A program made the position numbers and the translations under genes. The notes under the pieces were generated by a model. The model was not told the origin of the DNA. It did not search any database and saw nothing but the letters and a program-made list of their open reading frames with translations. From Methanocellales archaeon (GTDB lineage: Archaea > Halobacteriota > UBA148), in NCBI GenBank assembly GCA_030019435.1, contig JASEEV010000001.1, positions 92,064 through 132,136 of the forward strand: a stretch of 40,073 nucleotides of DNA. Direction: 5' to 3'. This document shows, in pieces, positions 7,894 to 15,272 of this stretch (its first letter is position 1; every line of letters starts with the position of its first letter).

Positions 7894-8559
7894 TCAGTCC
7901 TCGATCACGTACTCGAATATGAGCAGCGCCACTATAAAAAATATGGCGCCGTAAGCACCCAAGATCCTTATTTCCGCCCATATGTCGTTTGTGCCACTTA
8001 GTATTTTACCGGTGGCAAGGACGGCAGAGATGATCACCGGTACTATGACCGGGAAAAGGATGACCGGAAGGAGTATTTCTCTCGCCCGAACATTTACTGT
8101 CAGCGCAGAGAGCAACGTTCCCACAAACACGAATCCCAATGTCCCAAGCATGATGATGCAACCGAGTTCCAACGGGTTGGAAATGCTATAATCGAAGAGC
8201 ACTATGAATACTGGCACTGTGATCATCTCCATTATGAACATCAGCACCGTGTTTGACATCACCTTTCCCATGTAGATCGCGCTCCTGTCAACTGGACAAA
8301 GTTTCAGTCCATCCAAACACCCTTGCTCCTTCTCGCTTGCGAAAGATCGCGCTAAGCCAAGCATTCCAGCAAAGGTAAATGCGACCCATAATATGCCAGG
8401 TGCCAGTTGATCGATGTTCTCGGGATATGGACCAAATGCAAAGCTGAAGATCACGATCACCAGCAATGCAAAGATCAACATCGAGTTCAGCATCTGCTTG
8501 GTTCTGAACTCCGATCTAAGATCCTTTCGTGCTATGTCCAAACACCGTTTCATTTTCAC
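7894..8559 (-). CDS. ccmB: Heme exporter permease CcmB
   Basis: A 221-residue protein with about six hydrophobic helices and the CcmB family pattern: 'IARKDLRSEFRTKQMLNSMLIFALLVIVIFSFAF' at the N-terminus, 'GILWVAFTFAGMLGLARSFASEKEQGCLDGLKLCPVDRSAIYMGK' in the middle (residues about 54-98), and 'REILLPVILFPVIVPVIISAV' later. With CcmA and CcmC it forms the CcmABC complex that releases heme-charged CcmE for cytochrome c assembly. Its start overlaps the ccmA stop by 4 bases, so the two are translationally coupled. Confidence 0.92.
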   Translation of the reverse strand: MKMKRCLDIARKDLRSEFRTKQMLNSMLIFALLVIVIFSFAFGPYPENIDQLAPGILWVAFTFAGMLGLARSFASEKEQGCLDGLKLCPVDRSAIYMGKVMSNTVLMFIMEMITVPVFIVLFDYSISNPLELGCIIMLGTLGFVFVGTLLSALTVNVRAREILLPVILFPVIVPVIISAVLATGKILSGTNDIWAEIRILGAYGAIFFIVALLIFEYVIED

Positions 8560-9263
8560 CCGCTCGTATGTTGCACATAGATCGACCTTAGGTGAGCTTC
8601 ATCTCTGATCTTCTCTTTGGGCGCATCAAAGACGATCTCTCCACTGCTCAATATCAGCAGTCGGTCACACTTCTCAAGTCCCCTGCTTATGTCATGTGTT
8701 GCCATCATCGTCGTCTTGTCCTCAGCAAATCCGCTCGAGATTTCATCAAATGTAGCAGCTGCATGTTGATCCAAACCAGTGTAGGGCTCGTCCAAGAACA
8801 ATATTGGGGGATCGTGTAGGAGCGTTCTTGCAATGGACAACCTTTGCTTCATACCCCTGGAAAATGTTCCAACTCTGTCATGGAGGCGATGTTGCAAGCC
8901 TGCTAGGGATACCACGTTGGATATCCTCTCGTCAAGCTCCCCTATCTCATACATTTTGCCATAGAACTCCAAGTTCTCATATGCTGTTAGATCATCATAC
9001 AAATATGTCTCATGCGAGATGACGCCAATCCTTTTGCGTACCTCGATCGGTTCCTCTTTGACATCATAGCCATCGATCGTAACAGATCCAGATGTCGCAC
9101 TCATGAGAGTTGACATGATCTTGATGAGCGTGGTCTTGCCAGCGCCGTTGGGTCCAAGCAGTGTGATGAACTCGCCTTTTTTGATGTTCAGATCAACATC
9201 TCTTAGGGCGATGTTATCGCCAAAGACCTTTGATAATTTGTTTATCGATATCATATCTCTCAC
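8556..9263 (-). CDS. ccmA: Cytochrome c maturation ABC ATPase CcmA
   Basis: A compact 235-residue ABC ATPase with Walker A 'GPNGAGKTT', signature 'FSRGMKQRLSIARTLLHDPPILFLDEP' (the LSGGQ motif is FSRGM, as common in CcmA) and switch 'ATHDI'. Placement directly before ccmB and ccmC identifies it as CcmA rather than a multidrug ATPase. The frame begins at GTG 9263 inside the tatC stop (GTGA overlap); an ATG at 9254 is an alternative start. Confidence 0.92.
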   Translation of the reverse strand: MRDMISINKLSKVFGDNIALRDVDLNIKKGEFITLLGPNGAGKTTLIKIMSTLMSATSGSVTIDGYDVKEEPIEVRKRIGVISHETYLYDDLTAYENLEFYGKMYEIGELDERISNVVSLAGLQHRLHDRVGTFSRGMKQRLSIARTLLHDPPILFLDEPYTGLDQHAAATFDEISSGFAEDKTTMMATHDISRGLEKCDRLLILSSGEIVFDAPKEKIRDEAHLRSIYVQHTSG

Positions 9264-9985
9264 AGGAATCGTGCAATCAACAAACTGAGCTCAAACAGCA
9301 CTACTAGCATGGTGGCTACTATCAATTGCGATATCATAGTCGGGTCAGGCGTTGCGAGCATTGCAAACGCCAACAATCCCCCATACACCAACCATCGTTT
9401 CTCTCTTAAGCTCTTGTATTTTACCAGCCCCATTTTCACCGCAAAGACCATCAGCAAGGGAAGCTGGAATATGAGACCAAAGCCAGCAACAGTCGTCATC
9501 ACAACTGAGAACGTTCTTCCAATCGACAATTGCGCGATCGCAACATCACTAGAATGAAATATCATGAACTTGAACAAGGTTGGAACTACGAGGAAGTAGC
9601 CAATGGCCGCTCCTGCGATGAATAAGAGCAGTGAGAAGGGTACGACAATCAAGAGAAAACGCCTCTCGCTCGGAAATAACCCAGGCTTCATGAACGCTAG
9701 CAGCTCATAGATGAATAGTGGAACACCAATCACAAAAGCACATATTAGCGAAAGCATTATTCTGATGGTGATGATCTCCCAAGGACCATAGACCACCATC
9801 TCTGCACCAGGTGGTATCAGATCGCTCCATATGATATGAAGCAGCTTGCCGGAAAAAGGAAACACGACTGCAGCTATGATGGTAACCGCCCCAAAGATGG
9901 TGAGCAATCTGGATCGTAATTCAGCTAGATGGACCATCAAGGGCAATTCCCTATCGCCAGGGGGCATATCATAATTAACGCTCAT
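9260..9985 (-). CDS. tatC: Twin-arginine translocase subunit TatC (first copy)
   Basis: TatC recognises twin-arginine signal peptides and exports folded proteins. The 241-residue product has six hydrophobic helices and the N-terminal signature 'LMVHLAELRSRLL' (canonical HLxELRxR), followed by 'FMKPGLFPSERR' and 'LATPDPTMISQL'. The conserved acidic residue in the 'F.xExP' loop after helix 3 appears as glutamine here ('IFQLPLLMVF'), which is unusual. It leads the ccmABC operon with a 4-base overlap. A second tatC lies divergently 72 bases away; no tatA is visible. Confidence 0.92.
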   Translation of the reverse strand: MSVNYDMPPGDRELPLMVHLAELRSRLLTIFGAVTIIAAVVFPFSGKLLHIIWSDLIPPGAEMVVYGPWEIITIRIMLSLICAFVIGVPLFIYELLAFMKPGLFPSERRFLLIVVPFSLLLFIAGAAIGYFLVVPTLFKFMIFHSSDVAIAQLSIGRTFSVVMTTVAGFGLIFQLPLLMVFAVKMGLVKYKSLREKRWLVYGGLLAFAMLATPDPTMISQLIVATMLVVLFELSLLIARFL

Positions 9986-10057
9986 TTCACCACTAGCCTC
10001 CTTTTTTCATCCCTAAACTTAATACTATGGATGGCTAATAATGATGGGGGTCGGTGA

Positions 10058-10783
10058 TTGGCTCTTGAAGAACTGAACGTGATCCTAGCAGCGTTACGAA
10101 AAAAGTTGGTGTATATAGCTATAGTGGTTGGAATCGGAACGTTTGGATCATTCCCCTTCATGAGCATCGTGTTAAATCGAATAAAAACCGATCTAAAACC
10201 AGAAGGGGTAGAAATCATAGTCATCCATCCTGTCGAGGCGATCTTATTGGAGTTGAAAATGGCTTTGATCATTGGTGTGCTCCTAGCGTTACCACTTATA
10301 GCGTATTATGTGTATGGGGCGATGAAAGAGAGATTTAAGATGGTGGGCATGAGGGATACAAAGAAGTCATTCATCGTGTTTGTAGCCATATCAGCTGTGA
10401 TCATGTTCTTGCTTGGCACCTCTTATTCATATTTCATCATGTTGCCCATCCTGCTCAAATTTCTGCACATGCTTGCAATACATGCAGGTGCAGTAAGCCA
10501 TTGGTCATTAGAGCTATGGGTCCATTTCGCGATAATGATGACCGTGGTCTTTGGCTTGGTTTTTGAACTGCCGATAGTGCTCCCCCTGTTGGTGCGATCC
10601 GGAATGGTGGAATATCGAACCCTTCTAGAATATCGAAAACACGCTGTGGTAATCGTGTTCATCGTAGCGGCGATCATAACGCCGCCTGATGTAATCTCTC
10701 AGTTGATGATCGGAGTTCCGATGCTCATATTCTATGAAATCAGCTTGCTTGTGGTCAGAATTACGAGTAAAAAAGCCTTGTGA
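10058..10783 (+). CDS. TatC-like protein (second, divergent copy)
   Basis: A 241-residue protein of the same length and helix pattern as the neighbouring TatC. It keeps the helix-3 loop glutamate ('LVFELPIVLPLLV') and 'ITPPDVISQLMIGVPMLIFYEISLL', but its N-terminal signal-recognition motif is degraded ('LNVILAALRKKL' instead of HLxELRxR). The two copies are thus complementary: one has the N-terminal motif but not the glutamate, the other the reverse. They may form a hetero-oligomeric translocase (inference). The start appears to be TTG at 10058, with GGTGA directly before it. Confidence 0.8.
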   Translation: MALEELNVILAALRKKLVYIAIVVGIGTFGSFPFMSIVLNRIKTDLKPEGVEIIVIHPVEAILLELKMALIIGVLLALPLIAYYVYGAMKERFKMVGMRDTKKSFIVFVAISAVIMFLLGTSYSYFIMLPILLKFLHMLAIHAGAVSHWSLELWVHFAIMMTVVFGLVFELPIVLPLLVRSGMVEYRTLLEYRKHAVVIVFIVAAIITPPDVISQLMIGVPMLIFYEISLLVVRITSKKAL

Positions 10784-10785
10784 AG

Positions 10786-11262
10786 CTAGTGGTGGGTACT
10801 TCTCAGTTTTTCCCACATCTCGACACCGAGATTCGTCATATGCCAACAATGCCCTTTATTATTTACTTCTATCCCTCTTTTTAGCAGACCATACTTGGCT
10901 AGCATGTTTAGTGAACTCTCCACCGACCCTTTTCCATTCGTACGCTCTCTAATTTCTTCATCAGTTAGCATGGCATTTGCTTTGGCTGGAAATACCATCA
11001 AGACTTCCGCAGCCATGGCGCTGCTCAGCTCTTTTGCGATAGTATCCATATTATTAGAATTATCTGATGGAGAGCTTTCCGCTCTAGAGAGAATTTTCGT
11101 CCAAACGTTCTCGCCCTTAGGGGCAGCAGTCTTTGTGATGTCTTTTTCGCCCCTTACTTCATCCATATAAATCGTTTTGGTGGAATCGGAAACGTGTATC
11201 TCTTTTCTCTCCAGATCGAAAAATAGGACAACTCCGTTAATGTCCCGCCTTATAATCGTCAT
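10786..11262 (-). CDS. Hypothetical protein with C-terminal winged-helix domain
   Basis: A 158-residue protein. The N-terminal 35 residues are beta-rich ('MTIIRRDINGVVLFFDLERKEIHV'), followed by a polar, probably flexible section, then a winged helix at about 75-155: 'AAEVLMVFPAKANAMLTDEEIRERTNGKGSVESSLNMLAKYGLLKRGIEVNNKGHCWHMTNLG'. Such domains usually bind DNA, but no regulator family was recognised. It is convergent with tatC2 (2 bases apart) and divergent from coaD, sharing a 109-base AT-rich spacer that holds both promoters. Confidence 0.7.
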   Translation of the reverse strand: MTIIRRDINGVVLFFDLERKEIHVSDSTKTIYMDEVRGEKDITKTAAPKGENVWTKILSRAESSPSDNSNNMDTIAKELSSAMAAEVLMVFPAKANAMLTDEEIRERTNGKGSVESSLNMLAKYGLLKRGIEVNNKGHCWHMTNLGVEMWEKLRSTHH

Positions 11263-11371
11263 CGTTCCCCATCCCCAATCATCTTCATATTTATTTCCAC
11301 TTATTAAACTTTATGGTATGTTTTATCGACAGTCATAATACAACTCACGTTAACTTTGCTTGTAACAAGGG

Positions 11372-11821
11372 ATGGAAATGAAAGTTGCAGTCGGAGGGAC
11401 GTTTGAGCCCTTGCATGATGGGCATAAGGCGTTGCTCAAGAGGGCATACGAACTTGGCAATGTTTTCATCGGATTGACCTCTGATGCTTTGGCAAAGCAC
11501 CGCTATAAAGAGGTGCTTCCGTACGAAGAAAGAAAGAGGATTATGGAGCAGTATATCCGAAGAGAATTCGGTTTGCAGGCAAACATCCAAAAATTACATG
11601 ATCCATATGGACCGACCATAAGTGAGCATTTTGATTATATCGTCGTATCGCCAGAGACTTATCCTGTTGCCATGGAAATCAATCAAATTAGAGAAAAGAA
11701 AGGACTTCGCCCCATCGAGATCATCAAAATAGATTTTGTGCTGGCTCAGGATGGAAAGCCGATCTCTTCCACTAGGATTAAAAATGGCGAAATCGATGAG
11801 CATGGCGTTTTATTGGAATAG
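11372..11821 (+). CDS. coaD: Phosphopantetheine adenylyltransferase, archaeal CoaD type
   Basis: It transfers AMP to 4'-phosphopantetheine, the penultimate step of coenzyme A synthesis. The 149-residue protein has the nucleotidyltransferase signature 'GGTFEPLHDGHKALL' (HxGH as HDGH at residues 18-21) and the C-terminal 'ISSTRI' that corresponds to the ISxT/SR motif. The length matches archaeal PPAT. ATG 11372 and ATG 11378 are both possible; the upstream AAGGGA favours 11378. Confidence 0.92.
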   Translation: MEMKVAVGGTFEPLHDGHKALLKRAYELGNVFIGLTSDALAKHRYKEVLPYEERKRIMEQYIRREFGLQANIQKLHDPYGPTISEHFDYIVVSPETYPVAMEINQIREKKGLRPIEIIKIDFVLAQDGKPISSTRIKNGEIDEHGVLLE

Positions 11822-11859
11822 GAATCTTTTTATCCAATTGCTTGTTACCCATTATAGAT

Positions 11860-11934
11860 GGGGCAGTAGGGTAGTCTGGTCCATCCTCGCGGCTTTGGGA
11901 GCCGTGGACGGCAGTTCGAATCTGCCCTGCCCCA
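11860..11934 (+). tRNA. tRNA-Pro(TGG)
   Basis: A full cloverleaf of 75 nt: acceptor GGGGCAG pairs with CTGCCCC, T-arm GGCAG-TTCGAAT-CTGCC, and anticodon loop TTTGGGA on a GCGGC/GCCGT stem. No intron and no encoded CCA. It is the only plus-strand tRNA in the window. Confidence 0.95.
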
Positions 11935-11958
11935 TCCAAATCTCAGGAGGTGGCATTA

Positions 11959-12141
11959 GTGGAGGAGGAAGTCAAAGATATCTTTGCCTTGGGAGTGATT
12001 CTGATCATCACGCCATTGATCATATTTGCGGTTAAGACCGCTATGGGCATGACTATGGGCACAGCAGCCGTTGTGGCTAGTCATATCGGGATGATCGGAA
12101 TTTTAGTATGTATATATGCCCTCGTTAAGCCCAAGAAATGA
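11959..12141 (+). CDS. Small two-helix membrane protein, unrecognised
   Basis: A 60-residue protein with an acidic start (MEEEVKDIF), two hydrophobic helices ('ALGVILIITPLIIFAVKTA' and 'AAVVASHIGMIGILVCIYAL') and a basic tail (VKPKK), so probably a double-spanning inner membrane protein. The GTG at 11959 is preferred over GTG 11950 because AGGAGG at 11945-11950 is correctly spaced for it. It follows tRNA-Pro by 24 bases and precedes a large membrane protein gene by 136 bases. I do not recognise the family. Confidence 0.6.
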   Translation: MEEEVKDIFALGVILIITPLIIFAVKTAMGMTMGTAAVVASHIGMIGILVCIYALVKPKK

Positions 12142-12277
12142 TGGCTTGGAGCCCGTTTCTATTTTGCAAGGTCTGAGAGAGGCAGAGGGGGTGCATTGCA
12201 AACAAAATACAGTTAAATATCATTATTTATCATTGATTTTATACATAAGTAGTGGTTATTGATATAGGGCGAATGAT

Positions 12278-13504
12278 GTGATGGACAATGTTGCATATGA
12301 ATATGCGCTCAAGATCGGTCTGGGCTTGGCACTTGGAATGTTCATAGGCCTAGAGCGCGAGTGGGCGCATAAGGAAGCGGGGATCAGGACATTCGCATTG
12401 GTAAGTGTCTGCGGCACCATATTCAGCTTTGTGAGCCCACAATTGGTGTTGATCGGTGCTTTTTTCGTCATCATCGCATCCGGGCTTCTGTCCATACAGG
12501 GCTTGCTGCATGAGGATACCATCCATCTGACGACCGTTACATCGCTCATGCTGACATACGGTGTAGGCGTCTTAGTTGGAATGGAGCTCTACACATCTGC
12601 AATCATCGTTGCAATCATCATTACTGCGATATTGGCGCTTAAACAAGAGTTGCATAGGTTCGTGGGAGATCTCTCAAGCCAAGAGTTAAGGGGTGCGATC
12701 AAGTTCGGCATCCTGGCTTTTGTGGTGTTCCCAATCTTGCCAAATACATACGTCGATCCATGGCAGATCATAAATCCGAGGATGATCTGGCTGATGGTCG
12801 TACTGGTGTCTGGCATGGGATTCGTCAATTATGCTATGATGAAAAGAATGGGTGCTCATGGGATAACATATACTGGCTTTTTCGGTGGATTGGCAAACAG
12901 TACGGCAATAGTGGGTGAACTGAGCTCCAGAACAAGAGAGCACCCAGACCTTATGCTCTTCGCCGCATCTGCAGTGGTACTATCAAATGTCGCCATGTGC
13001 GTGCGAAATCTCTTTCTATGTGCGATATTCTCCGCGGAATTGGCTGTACTCATAGCGCTCCCCTTGCTTAGCATGGTCCTCATAGGGACGCTCTATGCAT
13101 TCATTACGAAGAAGGGCACCCATACCATAGATGTAGATGTCCGATCACCATTCAGCGTGAAGAACGCGCTAACCTTTGGATTGATATTCTTAGGCATGAT
13201 CGCTCTGTGCGCAACTGCACATATGCAATTTGGGGAGGCTGGATTTTACATCTCCGAATTCATAAGTGGTACGGTAAGCAGTGCAAGCGCTACGATCAGT
13301 GCCGTCGTGCTTTACCAAGCTGGCAAGATCAGCCAGCTGACAGCTGCTTTAGGAATAATTCTCTCCAACATATCCAGCGTTGCGATCAAAGTTGGCTTGG
13401 TGACGATATCCGGCAACATGAAGTTCACAAAACACGTTACCATCGGCAGCATTCTGATAATCGCAATCTCTTTAGCAGTGACCGTGTTGCTATTTGTACG
13501 ATGA
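12278..13504 (+). CDS. MgtC/SapB-DUF4010 family membrane protein
   Basis: A 408-residue protein with about eleven to twelve hydrophobic segments. Residues 10-140 carry the MgtC-like signature 'LGLALGMFIGLEREWAHKEAGIRTFALVSVCG', and the remainder matches the DUF4010 layout: 'FGILAFVVFPILPN', 'YTGFFGGLANSTAIVGELSSR' and 'GTVSSASATISAVVLYQAGK'. Members are thought to be transporters, but the substrate is unknown. GTG 12278 and ATG 12281 are adjacent start options. Confidence 0.85.
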   Translation: MMDNVAYEYALKIGLGLALGMFIGLEREWAHKEAGIRTFALVSVCGTIFSFVSPQLVLIGAFFVIIASGLLSIQGLLHEDTIHLTTVTSLMLTYGVGVLVGMELYTSAIIVAIIITAILALKQELHRFVGDLSSQELRGAIKFGILAFVVFPILPNTYVDPWQIINPRMIWLMVVLVSGMGFVNYAMMKRMGAHGITYTGFFGGLANSTAIVGELSSRTREHPDLMLFAASAVVLSNVAMCVRNLFLCAIFSAELAVLIALPLLSMVLIGTLYAFITKKGTHTIDVDVRSPFSVKNALTFGLIFLGMIALCATAHMQFGEAGFYISEFISGTVSSASATISAVVLYQAGKISQLTAALGIILSNISSVAIKVGLVTISGNMKFTKHVTIGSILIIAISLAVTVLLFVR

Positions 13505-13506
13505 AG

Positions 13507-13609
13507 AGCCCCGGGCGGGGTTTGAACCCGCGACCTCTTCCTGTTTGTTGCCTTTTTTTCCAAAAAGGTTGTACCAAGGAAGCGCTCTACCAGACTGAGC
13601 CACCGAGGC
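13507..13609 (-). tRNA. tRNA-Thr(GGT) with a 29-nt anticodon-loop intron
   Basis: Read on the minus strand, acceptor GCCTCGG pairs with CCGGGGC (one G-T), D-stem GCTC/GAGC, T-arm GCGGG-TTCAAAC-CCCGC and discriminator T. The anticodon stem CTTCC/GGAAG brackets TTGGTA, giving GGT at positions 34-36. The intron (13543-13571) follows base 37 at the canonical 37/38 site. It folds as a CCTTTTT/AAAAAGG hairpin, and three of four pairs of the BHB central helix can form. Confidence 0.9.
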
Positions 13610-13611
13610 GA

Positions 13612-13779
13612 TGCGGGGGAGGGGATTTGAACCCCTGAATACCTTCGTAACAGGATCTTAAGTCCTGCGCCTCTAGCCCACCAAGGAGAAACGTAGTTTC
13701 TCCCTTGACCCTCTTCCTTTTGTCAACGCTTTTGCACGAAGTGGAAAAGGGTTGTTTGACCAGACTTGGCTACCCCCGC
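13612..13779 (-). tRNA. tRNA-Leu(TAA) with an 83-nt D-arm intron
   Basis: Acceptor GCGGGGG/CCCCCGC, T-arm AGGGG-TTCAAAT-CCCCT and an uninterrupted anticodon arm CAGGA-CTTAAGA-TCCTG. The gene is broken in the D-arm: after GGTCAA on the minus strand there are 83 extra bases (13673-13755) before AGGCGCAGG. Removing them gives GGTCAAAGGCGC, a normal Leu D-loop, and an 85-nt class II tRNA. The junction can form a BHB: AAA bulge, GGTC/GGCT central helix (with wobbles), AGA bulge; the inner helix is weak. The intron includes a copy of repeat module A (13683-13721). Confidence 0.88.
13683..13721 (-). repeat. Repeat module A within the tRNA-Leu(TAA) intron
   Basis: GGAGAAAC/GTTTCTCC arms (13685-13692 and 13696-13703) around the loop GTA, with the shared tail CTTGACCCTCTTCCTTTT. 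It differs from the btuD and 14017 copies in the loop triplet while keeping both arms. Confidence 0.85.
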
Positions 13780-13780
13780 A

Positions 13781-14008
13781 TGCGGGGGACGAGATTTGAA
13801 CTCGCGAACTCCTACGAGACAGGGTCCTAAACCCTGCGCCTCTAGTCCAACCGAGGAGGCAACCTGCGGTTTCCTCCTTCGAACCTCTTTCCCTTAAAGG
13901 TTCTTTCTTTCGTCAACACCAAGGGGCTCCGCCCCTTTGAACCCGGGTTTCGAAAGGGTGAAGCCCTTCGCGAGGAAAGGTTGTTTGACCAGACTTGGCA
14001 ACCCCCGC
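13781..14008 (-). tRNA. tRNA-Leu(TAG) with a 143-nt D-arm intron
   Basis: Acceptor GCGGGGG/CCCCCGC and an intact anticodon arm CAGGG-TTTAGGA-CCCTG (TAG). The D-arm is split at the same place as in tRNA-Leu(TAA): intron 13842-13984. The junction forms a good BHB: GGTC/GACT central helix, AAA and AGA bulges cut as AA|A and AG|A, and a perfect inner helix CAACC/GGTTG. Excision yields GGTCAAAGGCGC and an 85-nt tRNA. The intron is a chain of palindromes, including GGAGGCAACC/GGTTTCCTCC (13854-13876) and AAGGGGC/GCCCCTT (13921-13937). Confidence 0.9.
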
Positions 14009-14016
14009 TCTTTGAC

Positions 14017-14097
14017 AAGGAGAAACTACGTTTCTCCCTCGACCCTCTTCCTTTTGGATCAAACCTTTTTTAAAGGTTTGTTTTCCTAAAAGGTTTT
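14017..14097 (-). repeat. Repeat modules A+B upstream of tRNA-Leu(TAG)
   Basis: Module A (hairpin GGAGAAACTACGTTTCTCC at 14019-14037 plus tail) is joined to module B, an AT-rich palindrome with AAACC/GGTTT arms around TTTTTTAAA (about 14060-14080) and a second CCTAAAAGG unit. The same A+B composite lies at 33661-33752. On the minus strand module B offers a TATA-like TTTAAAAAA about 60 bases before the tRNA 5' end, so it may carry the promoter (inference). Confidence 0.7.
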
Positions 14098-14113
14098 TAT
14101 GAGCAAAGTGATA

Positions 14114-14174
14114 TTTAAGACACCACAGACAAATTAGTTATCCCTCTGAGGACTAAAAACTTGGTGGTCTTAAA
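14114..14174. promoter_or_regulatory. Long imperfect inverted repeat before the marker 12 gene
   Basis: TTTAAGACACCAC (14114-14126) can pair with GGTGGTCTTAAA (14163-14174), a 12-bp arm with one bulged A, enclosing about 36 bases. It ends 18 bases before the ATG at 14193. It could be a DNA operator or a 5'-leader hairpin; TTTAAG in the first arm could also be a TATA element. Confidence 0.45.
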
Positions 14175-14192
14175 GGCAGATGTCGTATACCC

Positions 14193-15227
14193 ATGAGACC
14201 ATATTTTAAGTTTATGCACAAATTAGATAATACATTGCGTGAATTTTCCGCAGGGAATAGCATGTTCATTGGGATGGATCACGGCACCACTGCGATACGA
14301 TTTGGAACAGATGACGGACGTGTTTTTGAGTTGTCACGAGAAGACGCCAAGACGATGCCTGATCCCATGCTGTTGGAGATCATCCTGAGTGGTCTGGAGA
14401 TCGAAGCAAACGACATCGATTTGTTTGCGATCAGTTACTCGATGGGTGATGGAATCTCGAAGATTACCGACATAGAGCGGGTGGTTAACAGAGGCGTTAG
14501 GAGGCTTGGAGGCGCTGGAATCCACATTGGAGGCGGAACCCATGTCTTTGATGTGATCAAGAGATCAGGCATACCTGCAATTGTGATACCTGGCATACAT
14601 TCTAGGAGCGATGTCGATAGAAGAATGAAGATGTTCTCGCATGGGGCAAGCCCAGAAAAAGTTGGCATTGCGTATCATGCCTCTTTGCAGGGTTATGATA
14701 CCTTCATCGTGTCAGACATAAGCTCGAACACCGTTACGGTTGGAGTCGCAGATGGAAAGATCATCGGCGCCTTAGATGCATGTATTTTCGCGCCCGGAAT
14801 ACTTCATGGTCCGCTTGACCTAGATGCAATTCGATATATCGATGCAGGCAAGATAAGCGCAAACGAGGCTTTCTCGCACGGTGGCATATTGAAACACACG
14901 AACTTTGGATGTATGGAGGAGTTGCTGAGCGCAGAGGATGAAAGCGCTAGACTAGCGCTAGATAGAATTGCATTATTCGCAGCGATGGAGATAGCAGGCA
15001 TGCAGATCCTTGTTAACGAATATTCATCGTGTGAAGCGATATTTTTGAGCGGTGAACTGGACAATGTGAAAAAGATGGTGGAATACCATCTTGATACTAA
15101 AACAATTCATTTCGACAAGTGGAGCGCTGCAATTGGCTGTGCCGAGATCGCAAGGGATGTACATGCTGGCAAAAAAGATGTCTTGGGAATCAAAGTTGAC
15201 CGGAGTCCCACAAATAAACTTAAATAA
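14193..15227 (+). CDS. Methanogenesis marker protein 12 (ASKHA-like)
   Basis: The 344-residue product carries an actin/hexokinase-type phosphate loop 'FIGMDHGTTAIRFG' near residue 25, 'LFAISYSMGDGISKITDIERV', 'GGGTHVFDVIKRSGIPAIVIPG' and a late 'CEAIFLSGELDN'. I recognise this as methanogenesis marker protein 12 (TIGR03281), a protein of unknown function found in archaea with methyl-coenzyme M reductase. It is therefore the best lineage marker in the window. The start is uncertain: ATG 14193 gives about 20 residues before the domain, and ATG 14214 is possible. A por operon follows after 45 bases. Confidence 0.75.
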   Translation: MRPYFKFMHKLDNTLREFSAGNSMFIGMDHGTTAIRFGTDDGRVFELSREDAKTMPDPMLLEIILSGLEIEANDIDLFAISYSMGDGISKITDIERVVNRGVRRLGGAGIHIGGGTHVFDVIKRSGIPAIVIPGIHSRSDVDRRMKMFSHGASPEKVGIAYHASLQGYDTFIVSDISSNTVTVGVADGKIIGALDACIFAPGILHGPLDLDAIRYIDAGKISANEAFSHGGILKHTNFGCMEELLSAEDESARLALDRIALFAAMEIAGMQILVNEYSSCEAIFLSGELDNVKKMVEYHLDTKTIHFDKWSAAIGCAEIARDVHAGKKDVLGIKVDRSPTNKLK

Positions 15228-15272
15228 ACGCGTGCCAGAATTAACACGTATTATCATTAACATTGAGGAGTC

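Noticed and set aside
12134-12178. Possible C/D box sRNA (ATGATGG ... CTGA) after the small membrane protein gene
   Set aside because: The first box overlaps the stop codon and deviates from the consensus, and no internal C'/D' boxes were found.
13500-14100. Regularly spaced repeats resembling a CRISPR array
   Set aside because: The repeats differ in length and arm sequence, are themselves palindromes with tiny loops, and lie within tRNA introns; there are no equal-length spacers and no cas genes.
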